Positions 34,994 to 42,588 of a stretch of 57,784 nucleotides of DNA are shown piece by piece; positions within the stretch are counted from its first letter, which is position 1, and every line of letters begins with the position of its first letter. Origin of the DNA: Bacteroidetes bacterium UBA6183 (GTDB lineage Bacteria > Bacteroidota > Bacteroidia > UKL13-3); NCBI GenBank assembly GCA_002422865.1, contig DITN01000029.1:3611-61394 (forward strand), given 5' to 3'. The notes beneath the pieces were generated by a model. That model saw only the letters and a program-made list of their open reading frames with translations, was not told the DNA's origin and ran no database searches. A program made the translations under genes and the position numbers.

Positions 34994-35866
34994 CTATTTA
35001 AGGAGCTGCTTTATCCAACCAATTAATCCTGGTTTATGCGGCTGTTCTTCATCCTGTTCTGAAGTGTTTATTTTCTGATTTAAATAATTAGGTAGATTGT
35101 TTATGCTCACTGTTGGTGGGTAGATTGTTTCTATTTTTTTTAGTACATCTGGCCCTTTTTGAATATTTCCCTCCATAAAGAAGTTTACATTACTTTCATA
35201 TACATCAACTGCTTCTCCTTTACCAAAGTAGTAGAACATTTGTGCTTCATCGGGTATAATACCAAATACAGTTGCAATTCTTAAGTTATCTGTTTTATTG
35301 GCAAATGATGAATGAAATAAACGATGGTCGTATATCAAAGCTTCACCAGCATTCATGTTTAATGTTTGCATGTGCTGCCAAATAGTTTCATTATAATTAC
35401 TAAAATAATCTGGAATATTTGGTCCCCTAAAATTGTTTACCCATAGATGACTACCTGGTACAACTCTAATAGCTCCGTTTTCCTCATTCAAATCTACCAA
35501 TGGTACCCAAATGTTAAAAGATCTAAATTCGTTTTCGTTAACAATGTTCCAATCTTGGTGAGGGTGTAAACGTTCTTCTTGGGATTTTGATTTTACTACA
35601 TACGATCCACCTAAGGGTTTACAGTTATTAAAAAAAGTTTTGATGGGTTCTTCAAAAACAGTTTTAATCTGCTCATTCATTTTTTTTCTGAATGGAATGT
35701 CAATGCTATGTGCTGTTGCATAAAATCCCGGAATTTCATTGGCATGATGGGCATAAAAAAATTCGAACAGCTCTTTTACTCGTTTTTCATCCAAAAAAGG
35801 TACAACCACATATCCATCTTTTAAAAGCTGCTCATCAAGCTGTTTATCTGCAAGTATTTGATTCAT
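34994..35866 (-). CDS. PhyH family Fe(II)/2OG dioxygenase
   Basis: This 290-residue protein has HPHQDWNIVNEN (His103, Asp105), HRLFHSSFAN (His185) and NLRIATVFG (Arg196), giving a complete HxD...H...R site. GFYATAHSIDIPFRKK at about 47-62 and NIWVPLVDLNEENGAIRVV are the signatures shared with the other array members. After the jelly roll, AVDVYESNVNFFMEGN corresponds to the paralogue tail motif, and the protein ends PGLIGWIKQLLK, an amphipathic basic tail. Its start overlaps the upstream PhyH gene by 4 bases, so translation is coupled. Its 3' end meets the inverted member. Confidence 0.9.
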   Translation of the reverse strand: MNQILADKQLDEQLLKDGYVVVPFLDEKRVKELFEFFYAHHANEIPGFYATAHSIDIPFRKKMNEQIKTVFEEPIKTFFNNCKPLGGSYVVKSKSQEERLHPHQDWNIVNENEFRSFNIWVPLVDLNEENGAIRVVPGSHLWVNNFRGPNIPDYFSNYNETIWQHMQTLNMNAGEALIYDHRLFHSSFANKTDNLRIATVFGIIPDEAQMFYYFGKGEAVDVYESNVNFFMEGNIQKGPDVLKKIETIYPPTVSINNLPNYLNQKINTSEQDEEQPHKPGLIGWIKQLLK

Positions 35867-36807
35867 GTTTGTGAGTTGAATAGTGACTGTAAACGTGAGA
35901 AAAAAGAGGGCTTCGGCTTTTGTGCTGTTTGTTTGTGTTGTTGGCTAATTTTAACCTCAAATCCTGCATCTGATTTTAACTGATGTGTAAGGTTAATTAA
36001 CTCCTCACGATTGTACTGTGGTAATTCGTATGGCTTATTTCCAATGCTTACACCAAGCTTAGGTCTTTCGCCAATATCCTCCATAAAGTTATCAAATCGA
36101 ATGAGGAAATCATCGTCCTCTTTAAACACCTCTAATAAATTTTCATCAGGTAATTTATAGTGAAAGTACATTTGCGCTCCGGCAGATTTAACACCTGCTG
36201 TAATGGCTTTTCTGATTGTATTTGATGTGTTTGCAGGGGAGTAATGTATTACACTCTGATTGAGGATAACAGCCGTTCCGGCTGGTACAATCATTGGTTC
36301 TAGTTGCTGCATAATTACATCATCATTTCCTGAAAAGAAAAAGGGTAATGTTGGTGCACGTAACGCTTTGTGTTTGCTATACTGACTTCCCGGCAAAATC
36401 ATAATTGGGCCATTATCTGCTGTGATATCACACAACGGAACCCAACAGTTTAGCGCAATATCTGTTTCTTCATTCACAATAGACCAATCTTGATGCGCTG
36501 CCAAAGCACTTTGATTGCCTGGGGTTTTATATAGGAATGCACCTCCAAATGGGGTGTAGTTAACAAAATAGTTTTCGTATGCACGGTTAAACACTTCAAC
36601 AATTTTATCGCTAGCTGTTTTTTTGTAATTGAAATCAGGACTATAACTTCCCGATACAAAACCGTTCTCAATAAGGCTTGGGTGTGTTTGGTCAAAAAAA
36701 ATGTTTAATGTGTTTATTTCATCTTGCGTTAAAAACGGAAGAACAATGAAGCCTTGTTTATCAAAAAGCGCTTGATGTTCTGAGGATTTAAATATAATTT
36801 TTCCCAT
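35863..36807 (-). CDS. PhyH family Fe(II)/2OG dioxygenase
   Basis: This 314-residue protein has ALAAHQDWSIVNEE (His105, Asp107), NQSVIHYSPANT (His188) and NTIRKAITAG (Arg199). It shares NGFVSGSYSPDFNYKK near residue 50, CWVPLCDITADNGPIMILPG in the core, and the tail motif VFKEDDDFLIRFDNF, followed by ERPKLGVSIGNKPYELP, which closely matches the segment in the next gene (RPKVGKSIGLVPYEFP). The C-terminus is PSFFSRLQSLFN. These two neighbours (35863 and 36814) look like the most recent duplicates in the array. It has a 4-base overlap downstream and a 6-base gap upstream. Confidence 0.9.
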   Translation of the reverse strand: MGKIIFKSSEHQALFDKQGFIVLPFLTQDEINTLNIFFDQTHPSLIENGFVSGSYSPDFNYKKTASDKIVEVFNRAYENYFVNYTPFGGAFLYKTPGNQSALAAHQDWSIVNEETDIALNCWVPLCDITADNGPIMILPGSQYSKHKALRAPTLPFFFSGNDDVIMQQLEPMIVPAGTAVILNQSVIHYSPANTSNTIRKAITAGVKSAGAQMYFHYKLPDENLLEVFKEDDDFLIRFDNFMEDIGERPKLGVSIGNKPYELPQYNREELINLTHQLKSDAGFEVKISQQHKQTAQKPKPSFFSRLQSLFNSQT

Positions 36808-36813
36808 AGCCTA

Positions 36814-37794
36814 TTAATTAAAAAAGGATTTTATTCTGGCTAATAATCCAACCTTAGCGTCACTGCCTGTATTATCATAAGAATTTACTTGGTTGGTCTC
36901 TAATAAGGCATCAATAGGTTTTGCTTTATTGATGAGTTCACGCGCATGTGTTCGTTTGAAGTTGCTTTCTAAAAACGTTAAATCAATTTTAGGAAATTCA
37001 TATGGAACCAACCCAATTGATTTGCCCACTTTAGGTCTATCGTGGATGTTATCTCCAAACTGATCGAAATTAGTCATGAAAGAATTGTCTTGTATAAATG
37101 CCTCCACGTTATTTCCAAAATCTTTATTCCAATAATAAGTTCTAAATTCCGCTTCTTGATGTGTGAAGTAAGTGTTGGTCACAATTCTAATTTTATCAGA
37201 AAAATTTGGGGGCGAAAAATGAATAATACTTTGGTCGAAAATAACTGCTTCTCCAGCTTTAACTAAAATCGGTTCTAAAAAATCAATCACGTCATCCATT
37301 ACTGGAGAGAAGCATTCGGGTATACTGCTGCCTCGGTAGGTTGGTGTCATTCGGTGGCTTCCTCTTAAAACAAATAGTGCTCCATTTTCAATGGTTAGAT
37401 CAACTAAGGGCACCCAGATGTTTATACCAGTGTATTTACTTTCATCAACCAAACTCATATCTTGATGAACGCACATTCCACTGTCAACCCCAATGTTTTT
37501 TACAATAAATGCACCACAAACAACCTTTATATTTTGGCAATAATGTTCAATACTTCTGCTGCCAATTCTTCTGATTTCTTCGTCAGCTCTTGCCCTGTAA
37601 TTTTTGTCGCTTGAGAAGGTACTTGGAAAAAAACCATGTTCATCTTTTGGATGAAGTTTATGGTATATTTCATCTAATTCTTTTATCTCTTCAGGTGAGT
37701 AAAAGGGCAATACAACAAAACCATTTTTTTCAAAAAGATCTTGTGTTTCTTGTTCTTTAAAAACCTGAAGCATTTTATTGGGGAAGCTGAACAT
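36814..37794 (-). CDS. PhyH family Fe(II)/2OG dioxygenase
   Basis: This 326-residue protein (a second in-frame Met at residue 8, MLQVFKEQ, is an equally good start) has MCVHQDMSLVDES (His110, Asp112), DQSIIHFSPPNF (His192) and DKIRIVTNTYF (Arg203). Shared features are GFFPSTFSSDKNYRAR, NIWVPLVDLTIENGALFVLR and the tail motif FIQDNSFMTNFDQF, then RPKVGKSIGLVPYEFP. It ends VGLLARIKSFFN. The substrate is unknown. There is a 4-base gap to the fused double-domain gene upstream and a 6-base gap downstream. Confidence 0.9.
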   Translation of the reverse strand: MFSFPNKMLQVFKEQETQDLFEKNGFVVLPFYSPEEIKELDEIYHKLHPKDEHGFFPSTFSSDKNYRARADEEIRRIGSRSIEHYCQNIKVVCGAFIVKNIGVDSGMCVHQDMSLVDESKYTGINIWVPLVDLTIENGALFVLRGSHRMTPTYRGSSIPECFSPVMDDVIDFLEPILVKAGEAVIFDQSIIHFSPPNFSDKIRIVTNTYFTHQEAEFRTYYWNKDFGNNVEAFIQDNSFMTNFDQFGDNIHDRPKVGKSIGLVPYEFPKIDLTFLESNFKRTHARELINKAKPIDALLETNQVNSYDNTGSDAKVGLLARIKSFFN

Positions 37795-37798
37795 GAGT

Positions 37799-39745
37799 TT
37801 ATTTACCTGTAAGTTTAAATTTTATTTCACGTAAAATATTCATAGGGGTGTATGTTTCAAAGAATGACCTATTGTCTATCCACTCTTCTTGTTGTGGGTG
37901 TTCATCCTCAATTTTAACTTCTTCTATGTGGTCATTTGTTTCTTCTTTTTTACTACCGGTAATATCATAATTAAAGAGTACAGCAAGCTTTTCGCACATT
38001 GGAATGTTGTATTCATTTCCGGCCTGTTTAATAAGTGCTGTTAGGGCTTCTGTGGTATATTTTTCACATGAATAGTCTATCTCTTCTGCTACTTCGTAGT
38101 CGCTAATCACCTCTCCATTTTCATACATTCGGGATAGCCTTGCATTGTCGTATTTTAAAAAGAAATCCTCATCAACATTGTATTTTAAGATGGTGTTTTT
38201 ATTTCCATCCGGTTTTAGATAATAATGTACCAATTTAGCATCTCTCTGGGTAATGCCTACACCAGCAGCTAGTCTAATTTCGTTTGTTGTGTTAGGTGGT
38301 GATGCATGAAAAGTTCTATTATCAAAAAACAAGGTTTCACCGGCTTTCATCTCAAGTGTTTTTAAGTATGGAAAAATACTAAACATATGATCGCTAAGCG
38401 GAACAGGCGTCTGTGGTGAAGGGGATGGACGATGATTTTGCATAAAGGTATTACTGCCTTTAATAACACCCATACAGCCATTGTCAAGATGGGTATCAAC
38501 CAATGCGGTCCAACATGTTATGGAGCAATAGCCTTCATTTTCTTTGTCAACAAACGACCAGTCTTGGTGTGCAGGAACAACTCCTTTTGGGTTGCTTTCT
38601 TTTACCACGTAACTAGCAACAAATGCCTTGTAGTTTTCTAAATAATTATCCATCCTTGGTAGAATGGTATTCCAAATTTTTGCTCTGATTTGAGCACATA
38701 ACTCTTTATCAAGTTGGTCCATACTTACATGAAAACCAAACCCTTTTTCGTCTTTTAGTTGTAAAGAATTGTAATAGGTTGATAAATCAACAACTTCTTG
38801 TTCGTTAAGTATAGGTAAAATTAAATATCCTTCTTTTTCAAAAAAAGATTGATGTTCTATATTTTTAAAAATTGATTTCATTTTCATATGCTTATTTTTG
38901 TTGTATTGATAAATATGTTTCTGTGACACATAATCACTGGGTGTTATTTTTTTGGGTTGGTAGTTAAACGTATCAATCAATTCTCCTATATCTGGTTTTT
39001 CCCCAATTTTAGTATTGTACTTTTCAAAAAAGTTTGTTGGAACAATATATTTCTCGGCTAATCCTGTTTCAGGGTTGGTATAATAAAATAGAAGATCAGC
39101 CTTTTCAGGAATTAAACCGTATGTAATTGCTAGTCTTGTTTTACTGCTTTTGTTTTCAGCTGATGCATGTATCAATGCTTGACTAAAAATAACGGCTTCA
39201 CCGGCTTTAAGGGATACTAATTGTAAGTCTTTTCTTAAATCATTTTCAATGAGTGATAATGGATTATCAAAAAAAGGTGAACGTAATGCATCAGAAAAAC
39301 GATGACTACCCGGTATAACCTCTAACGCACCATTTGTTTCGTTTACATCTTGGAGAGGAATCCAAATTGTTAAAGAATCATATTTAGATTCGTCAACAAC
39401 CGTCCAATCTTGATGTAAAGGCATTTTACCTGCCGTACCAGGTGTTTTTGATAAGTAACATGAGCCAAGTGCTTTAAATGGATTGAAAATGTTTTTTGCT
39501 TTTGGTTCTATGATTTTGTTGATGGTATTGCTCAGTAAAGATTTAGTATCTTCATTCTCACTAAAACTTGTTGAGTAAAATCCTTCTGGATTATCAAATA
39601 AATCACTATGGTAGGCATCATTTAATATGTTAATTTCCTCTTTATCTAATAAAGGAATAATAACAAATCCGTTCAACTCGAATTGTTTGTTGAGTTGTTC
39701 GTTATTAAAAATAATTGCCCTAAGGTTAGTATAATCGTTATACAT
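37799..39745 (-). CDS. tandem double PhyH dioxygenase (two complete domains fused)
   Basis: This 648-residue protein carries two full PhyH domains. Domain 1 (about 1-270) has LHQDWTVVDES (His111, Asp113), LIHASAEN (His193) and TRLAITYG (Arg204). Domain 2 (about 289-560) has AHQDWSFVDKE (His393, Asp395), TFHASPPN (His480) and EIRLAAGVG (Arg491). The linker (about 270-290) contains KNKHMKMKSIF; two Met codons at 38887 and 38881 look like relics of, or still usable, start codons for domain 2, suggesting loss of a stop between two former genes. A charged C-terminal extension ends in MNILREIKFKLTGK. It overlaps the upstream PhyH gene by 8 bases. Confidence 0.9.
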   Translation of the reverse strand: MYNDYTNLRAIIFNNEQLNKQFELNGFVIIPLLDKEEINILNDAYHSDLFDNPEGFYSTSFSENEDTKSLLSNTINKIIEPKAKNIFNPFKALGSCYLSKTPGTAGKMPLHQDWTVVDESKYDSLTIWIPLQDVNETNGALEVIPGSHRFSDALRSPFFDNPLSLIENDLRKDLQLVSLKAGEAVIFSQALIHASAENKSSKTRLAITYGLIPEKADLLFYYTNPETGLAEKYIVPTNFFEKYNTKIGEKPDIGELIDTFNYQPKKITPSDYVSQKHIYQYNKNKHMKMKSIFKNIEHQSFFEKEGYLILPILNEQEVVDLSTYYNSLQLKDEKGFGFHVSMDQLDKELCAQIRAKIWNTILPRMDNYLENYKAFVASYVVKESNPKGVVPAHQDWSFVDKENEGYCSITCWTALVDTHLDNGCMGVIKGSNTFMQNHRPSPSPQTPVPLSDHMFSIFPYLKTLEMKAGETLFFDNRTFHASPPNTTNEIRLAAGVGITQRDAKLVHYYLKPDGNKNTILKYNVDEDFFLKYDNARLSRMYENGEVISDYEVAEEIDYSCEKYTTEALTALIKQAGNEYNIPMCEKLAVLFNYDITGSKKEETNDHIEEVKIEDEHPQQEEWIDNRSFFETYTPMNILREIKFKLTGK

Positions 39746-40658
39746 TAAATGCTTGTGTTAATTTACTCCAAAAGCTTTTTTGTATGGGTTTTTCATAAGT
39801 TGGGCCTTTAAGTTTTTGGATAAACTCTTGTTCTGTAAGTTGTTTATGAATAAATGGAATACGATTTAGTAACTTAGGTGATTCTATTTTCTTCCATGGA
39901 TTAAATTCCATATAAAAGTCGTCACTAACTTCTATCATCTGTATCTCATTTGGATTATTTTGATAATCCATGTAATAGTGAATTGATGGAAATTGATTGG
40001 GCACACAAATAAGTTGAATTGCTAACCGTAAATCATTTGTTTTATTTATGGCAGAGTAATGTACTATACTATCATCTAATATTACACAATCCCCGGCTTT
40101 GGTTTCAAGAGGCACTAAATGATTTTTTATAATCTCATGTTTAATGTTTTCTAGTTCCCAAGGTATCATAGGCCCCCTGTGTTCTCCAAATCTTTTATGA
40201 CTTCCGGGTACAACTTGTAGTGTACCATTATCAATCGTAGAGTCAACCAAGGGGCACCAGATTGAAACCGTAGTGCATTTTTTTTCATCAGCAAAAGCCC
40301 AATTTTCATGTAATGGAACTTCTCCAGTATCTGCCTGTTTGCGAATATAATTAGCAATAATAGGACGATAGTTGTCAAGTAATCGGTTCATATGAGGCTT
40401 AAAATAATCAGCTATTATTTTAAACACCATTCTTTTATATTCTGGATTTTTATCTATGAATGTGAAGTCGTAAGTAATGAAATTAGCTTTCTCAACTCCT
40501 GTTTCGCCTGAAGTAATCTGACCACCGCTTTGAGGAAGTGTATCAAAGAAAAGTTGTTTAAGGTTGGCCACTTCCTCTGAACCAATAAAAGGTACTTTAA
40601 CGTAGCCGTCTTTCCTAAATTTATTTTCGAGATTATTATCAATAAAAACGTTTCTCAT
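39738..40658 (-). CDS. PhyH family dioxygenase-like protein with HxN variant site
   Basis: The chosen ATG at 40658 (MRNVFIDNNLENKF) gives 306 residues and a 4-base overlap with the Wzm gene; the longer start at 40745 adds an implausible polar Asn/Cys-rich leader inside Wzm. The fold motifs are intact: VSIWCPLVDSTIDNGTLQVV, PGSHKRF, KAGDCVILDDSIVHYS (His200) and LRLAIQ (Arg211). The first metal motif is His117-Glu-Asn119, so the Asp ligand is replaced by Asn, as in the 27331 gene. Tail motif EVSDDFYMEFNPW is present and the protein ends FWSKLTQAFNV. It is the first dioxygenase after the permease gene. Confidence 0.87.
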   Translation of the reverse strand: MRNVFIDNNLENKFRKDGYVKVPFIGSEEVANLKQLFFDTLPQSGGQITSGETGVEKANFITYDFTFIDKNPEYKRMVFKIIADYFKPHMNRLLDNYRPIIANYIRKQADTGEVPLHENWAFADEKKCTTVSIWCPLVDSTIDNGTLQVVPGSHKRFGEHRGPMIPWELENIKHEIIKNHLVPLETKAGDCVILDDSIVHYSAINKTNDLRLAIQLICVPNQFPSIHYYMDYQNNPNEIQMIEVSDDFYMEFNPWKKIESPKLLNRIPFIHKQLTEQEFIQKLKGPTYEKPIQKSFWSKLTQAFNV

Positions 40659-41461
40659 AAATTGTCGTTTATTTTTTCTTCGATTGATTTGAAAATTATT
40701 ATGCCAGCAGTAAAAATTACAATTGCTATTGTTAGTCCTACCCAAAAGAATGGATTTAGCTGCTCTTGAAAAAAAAGATTTCTAAACAAATGTATTGAAC
40801 TTGTTATAGGATTGATATAAAGTAAAGAATGATATTGGTCAGGTACAAGATTTACCGGATAGAACACAGGAGTAAACCAAATGCTGAAGTTAATAAAAAA
40901 CGGAACAATATGAAGTAAGTCGCGTTTTTTTATTGTTAAAGCGCTTAACATAAGTGATGCGCCTATTGCAAATAAAGTAACTGGAACTAATGCTAATGGA
41001 AAGAGTAAAACCCCAATGGATATTTTAACATTTAATAACATTAGTAGCACTAAAAAAAAACCAAATGAAATAATGAATTCTACTAAAGCTATGATACTCT
41101 TTGATAATGGAATGATAATTTTAGGGAAGTGTATTTTTTTAACCAAATCGCTTTGGTTAATTAAGCCAGGTGTTGCTTGATTAAAGATATAGCTGAAAAT
41201 ATTCCAGTTTAAATAACCACTAAGTACAAATAAAACGTATGGATATGGGGCACTTATTTTTAATACCAAATGAAAGAACAATGTAAAAACCAAAGCTGCA
41301 GTAATTGGTTGTAATAACGTCCATGCTAAACCTACAAATGTTTGGGCATATTTTATTTTTAAGTCGCGTTTAGCTAACACTATAATCATGTATCTATAAG
41401 ACCATATCTGGTTTATGTAGCTTTTTAAACTATCAGATTGCGCAGTGATTAACTTAGTCAT
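40655..41461 (-). CDS. wzm: ABC-2 type exporter permease (Wzm-like)
   Basis: This 268-residue inner-membrane protein has six hydrophobic segments and the classic polysaccharide-export start: LIVLAKRDLKIKYAQTFVGL type sequence (here MIIVLAKRDLKIKYAQTFVG), LAWTLLQPITAALVFTLFF, then LVKKIHFPKIIIPLSKS and FSIWFTPVFYPVNLVPDQY. It pairs with the Wzt-like ATPase at 29821 to export a polyprenyl-linked product. It has a 4-base overlap with the aminotransferase upstream and a 4-base overlap with the PhyH gene downstream. The partner ATPase is normally the next gene, so the separation here is odd. Confidence 0.9.
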   Translation of the reverse strand: MTKLITAQSDSLKSYINQIWSYRYMIIVLAKRDLKIKYAQTFVGLAWTLLQPITAALVFTLFFHLVLKISAPYPYVLFVLSGYLNWNIFSYIFNQATPGLINQSDLVKKIHFPKIIIPLSKSIIALVEFIISFGFFLVLLMLLNVKISIGVLLFPLALVPVTLFAIGASLMLSALTIKKRDLLHIVPFFINFSIWFTPVFYPVNLVPDQYHSLLYINPITSSIHLFRNLFFQEQLNPFFWVGLTIAIVIFTAGIIIFKSIEEKINDNL

Positions 41462-42588
41462 ATGTTATAAAATGCTTTAATTTGTTCACACACTTCAATA
41501 ACTTCTGATTCTGTTGTTAAATTATTTAATGGTAATCTGATGATCCTTTGAGCTATGCCTTCGGTGTTGTTTCCACCAATGAATCTTCCCATATTCTTGC
41601 CCATTGGAGAAAGATGTAGAGGCTGATAGTGAGAGAGTGCTTCAATTTGTTTGTCTTTTAAAAATTCTATCAACTGATTGCGTATAACCATCGACTCTAC
41701 AACAAGGTAAAATTCATGAATATTGGTTTTTAACAATTCTTCACTAAGCATTACATATTTTGTAGCTGGTTGAAATTTTTTTAGTATGGAATAATATAGC
41801 GCGGATAATTTTTTACGATGATAGATAATGCTTTCAGAACTGCTAATTTCTTGGTATAAAATTGCTGCATTTAATTCATTCATTTGATATTTCGATCCTT
41901 GATCAACCCATTCGTAATGGGCTACTTCACCCAAATCAAACGCCTTACGATTAGTACCAATATGGTAAATTTGGTGGGCTCTGGTTTTAAAAGATGATTT
42001 ATTAACCAATAACATGCCTCCTTGTATGGCCGTGATGTGTTTGGTAATATCATAACTTACTACTCCAAAATCTCCGATACTTCCTAATGGTTTGCCTTGA
42101 TAAAACATTCCATATGCCATTGCAGCGTCTTCAATAAGATATAAGTTATATTTTTCACAAATAAGCTTGATTGCATCCATATTGCATGGGTGTCCAGCAT
42201 AGTGCATCGCTATAATAGCTTTTGTTTTTGGTGTTATTGCCTTTTCTATTATTGTTTCATCTATGTTTAAAGTATCAAATTTAATATCAACAAAAACGGG
42301 TATTGCACCTTTATTAACAAAAGCATTAGCTGTTGAAACAAAGGTAAACGATGGCATAATTATCTCATCATTGGGCTTAATATTTATTAGGGTTGCCACC
42401 ATTTCTAATGCACCAGTTGCGGAATGAGTTAACAATATTTCACTTTTGTTGTATACTTTTTGTAAAATATCGATGCAATGGTTAGAGAAGTGCTTTTTTC
42501 GAAACATATCATAGTCCGAATGCAGCAAGGCTATATTTTTTAGATAATCCGATGAATTACCAATATTATTGAATAAAATTTTACGCAT
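41458..42588 (-). CDS. wecE: WecE-like dTDP-4-keto-6-deoxyhexose aminotransferase (DegT family)
   Basis: This 376-residue PLP enzyme, the same length as E. coli WecE, has SATGALEMVATLINIKPNDE, IIMPSFTFVSTANAFVNKGA, FVDIKFDTLNIDETIIEKAI, YAGHPCNMDAI, YLIEDAAMAYG and SYDITKHITAIQGGML, in which Lys183 is the PLP Schiff-base lysine. WecE makes dTDP-4-amino-4,6-dideoxygalactose from the 4-keto sugar. No rmlA/rmlB genes are in the window, so the precursor must come from elsewhere. A GNAT gene and an acyl-carrier/KAS III pair nearby suggest that the amine is then acylated. It starts at 42588, sharing one base with the divergent gene. Confidence 0.88.
   Translation of the reverse strand: MRKILFNNIGNSSDYLKNIALLHSDYDMFRKKHFSNHCIDILQKVYNKSEILLTHSATGALEMVATLINIKPNDEIIMPSFTFVSTANAFVNKGAIPVFVDIKFDTLNIDETIIEKAITPKTKAIIAMHYAGHPCNMDAIKLICEKYNLYLIEDAAMAYGMFYQGKPLGSIGDFGVVSYDITKHITAIQGGMLLVNKSSFKTRAHQIYHIGTNRKAFDLGEVAHYEWVDQGSKYQMNELNAAILYQEISSSESIIYHRKKLSALYYSILKKFQPATKYVMLSEELLKTNIHEFYLVVESMVIRNQLIEFLKDKQIEALSHYQPLHLSPMGKNMGRFIGGNNTEGIAQRIIRLPLNNLTTESEVIEVCEQIKAFYNI

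Noticed and set aside
40659..40745. N-terminal extension of the PhyH gene at 39738
   Set aside because: The 29 extra residues are Asn/Cys-rich, lie wholly within the Wzm coding region and do not resemble the start of any array paralogue; the ATG at 40658 gives a normal start and a 4-base overlap.
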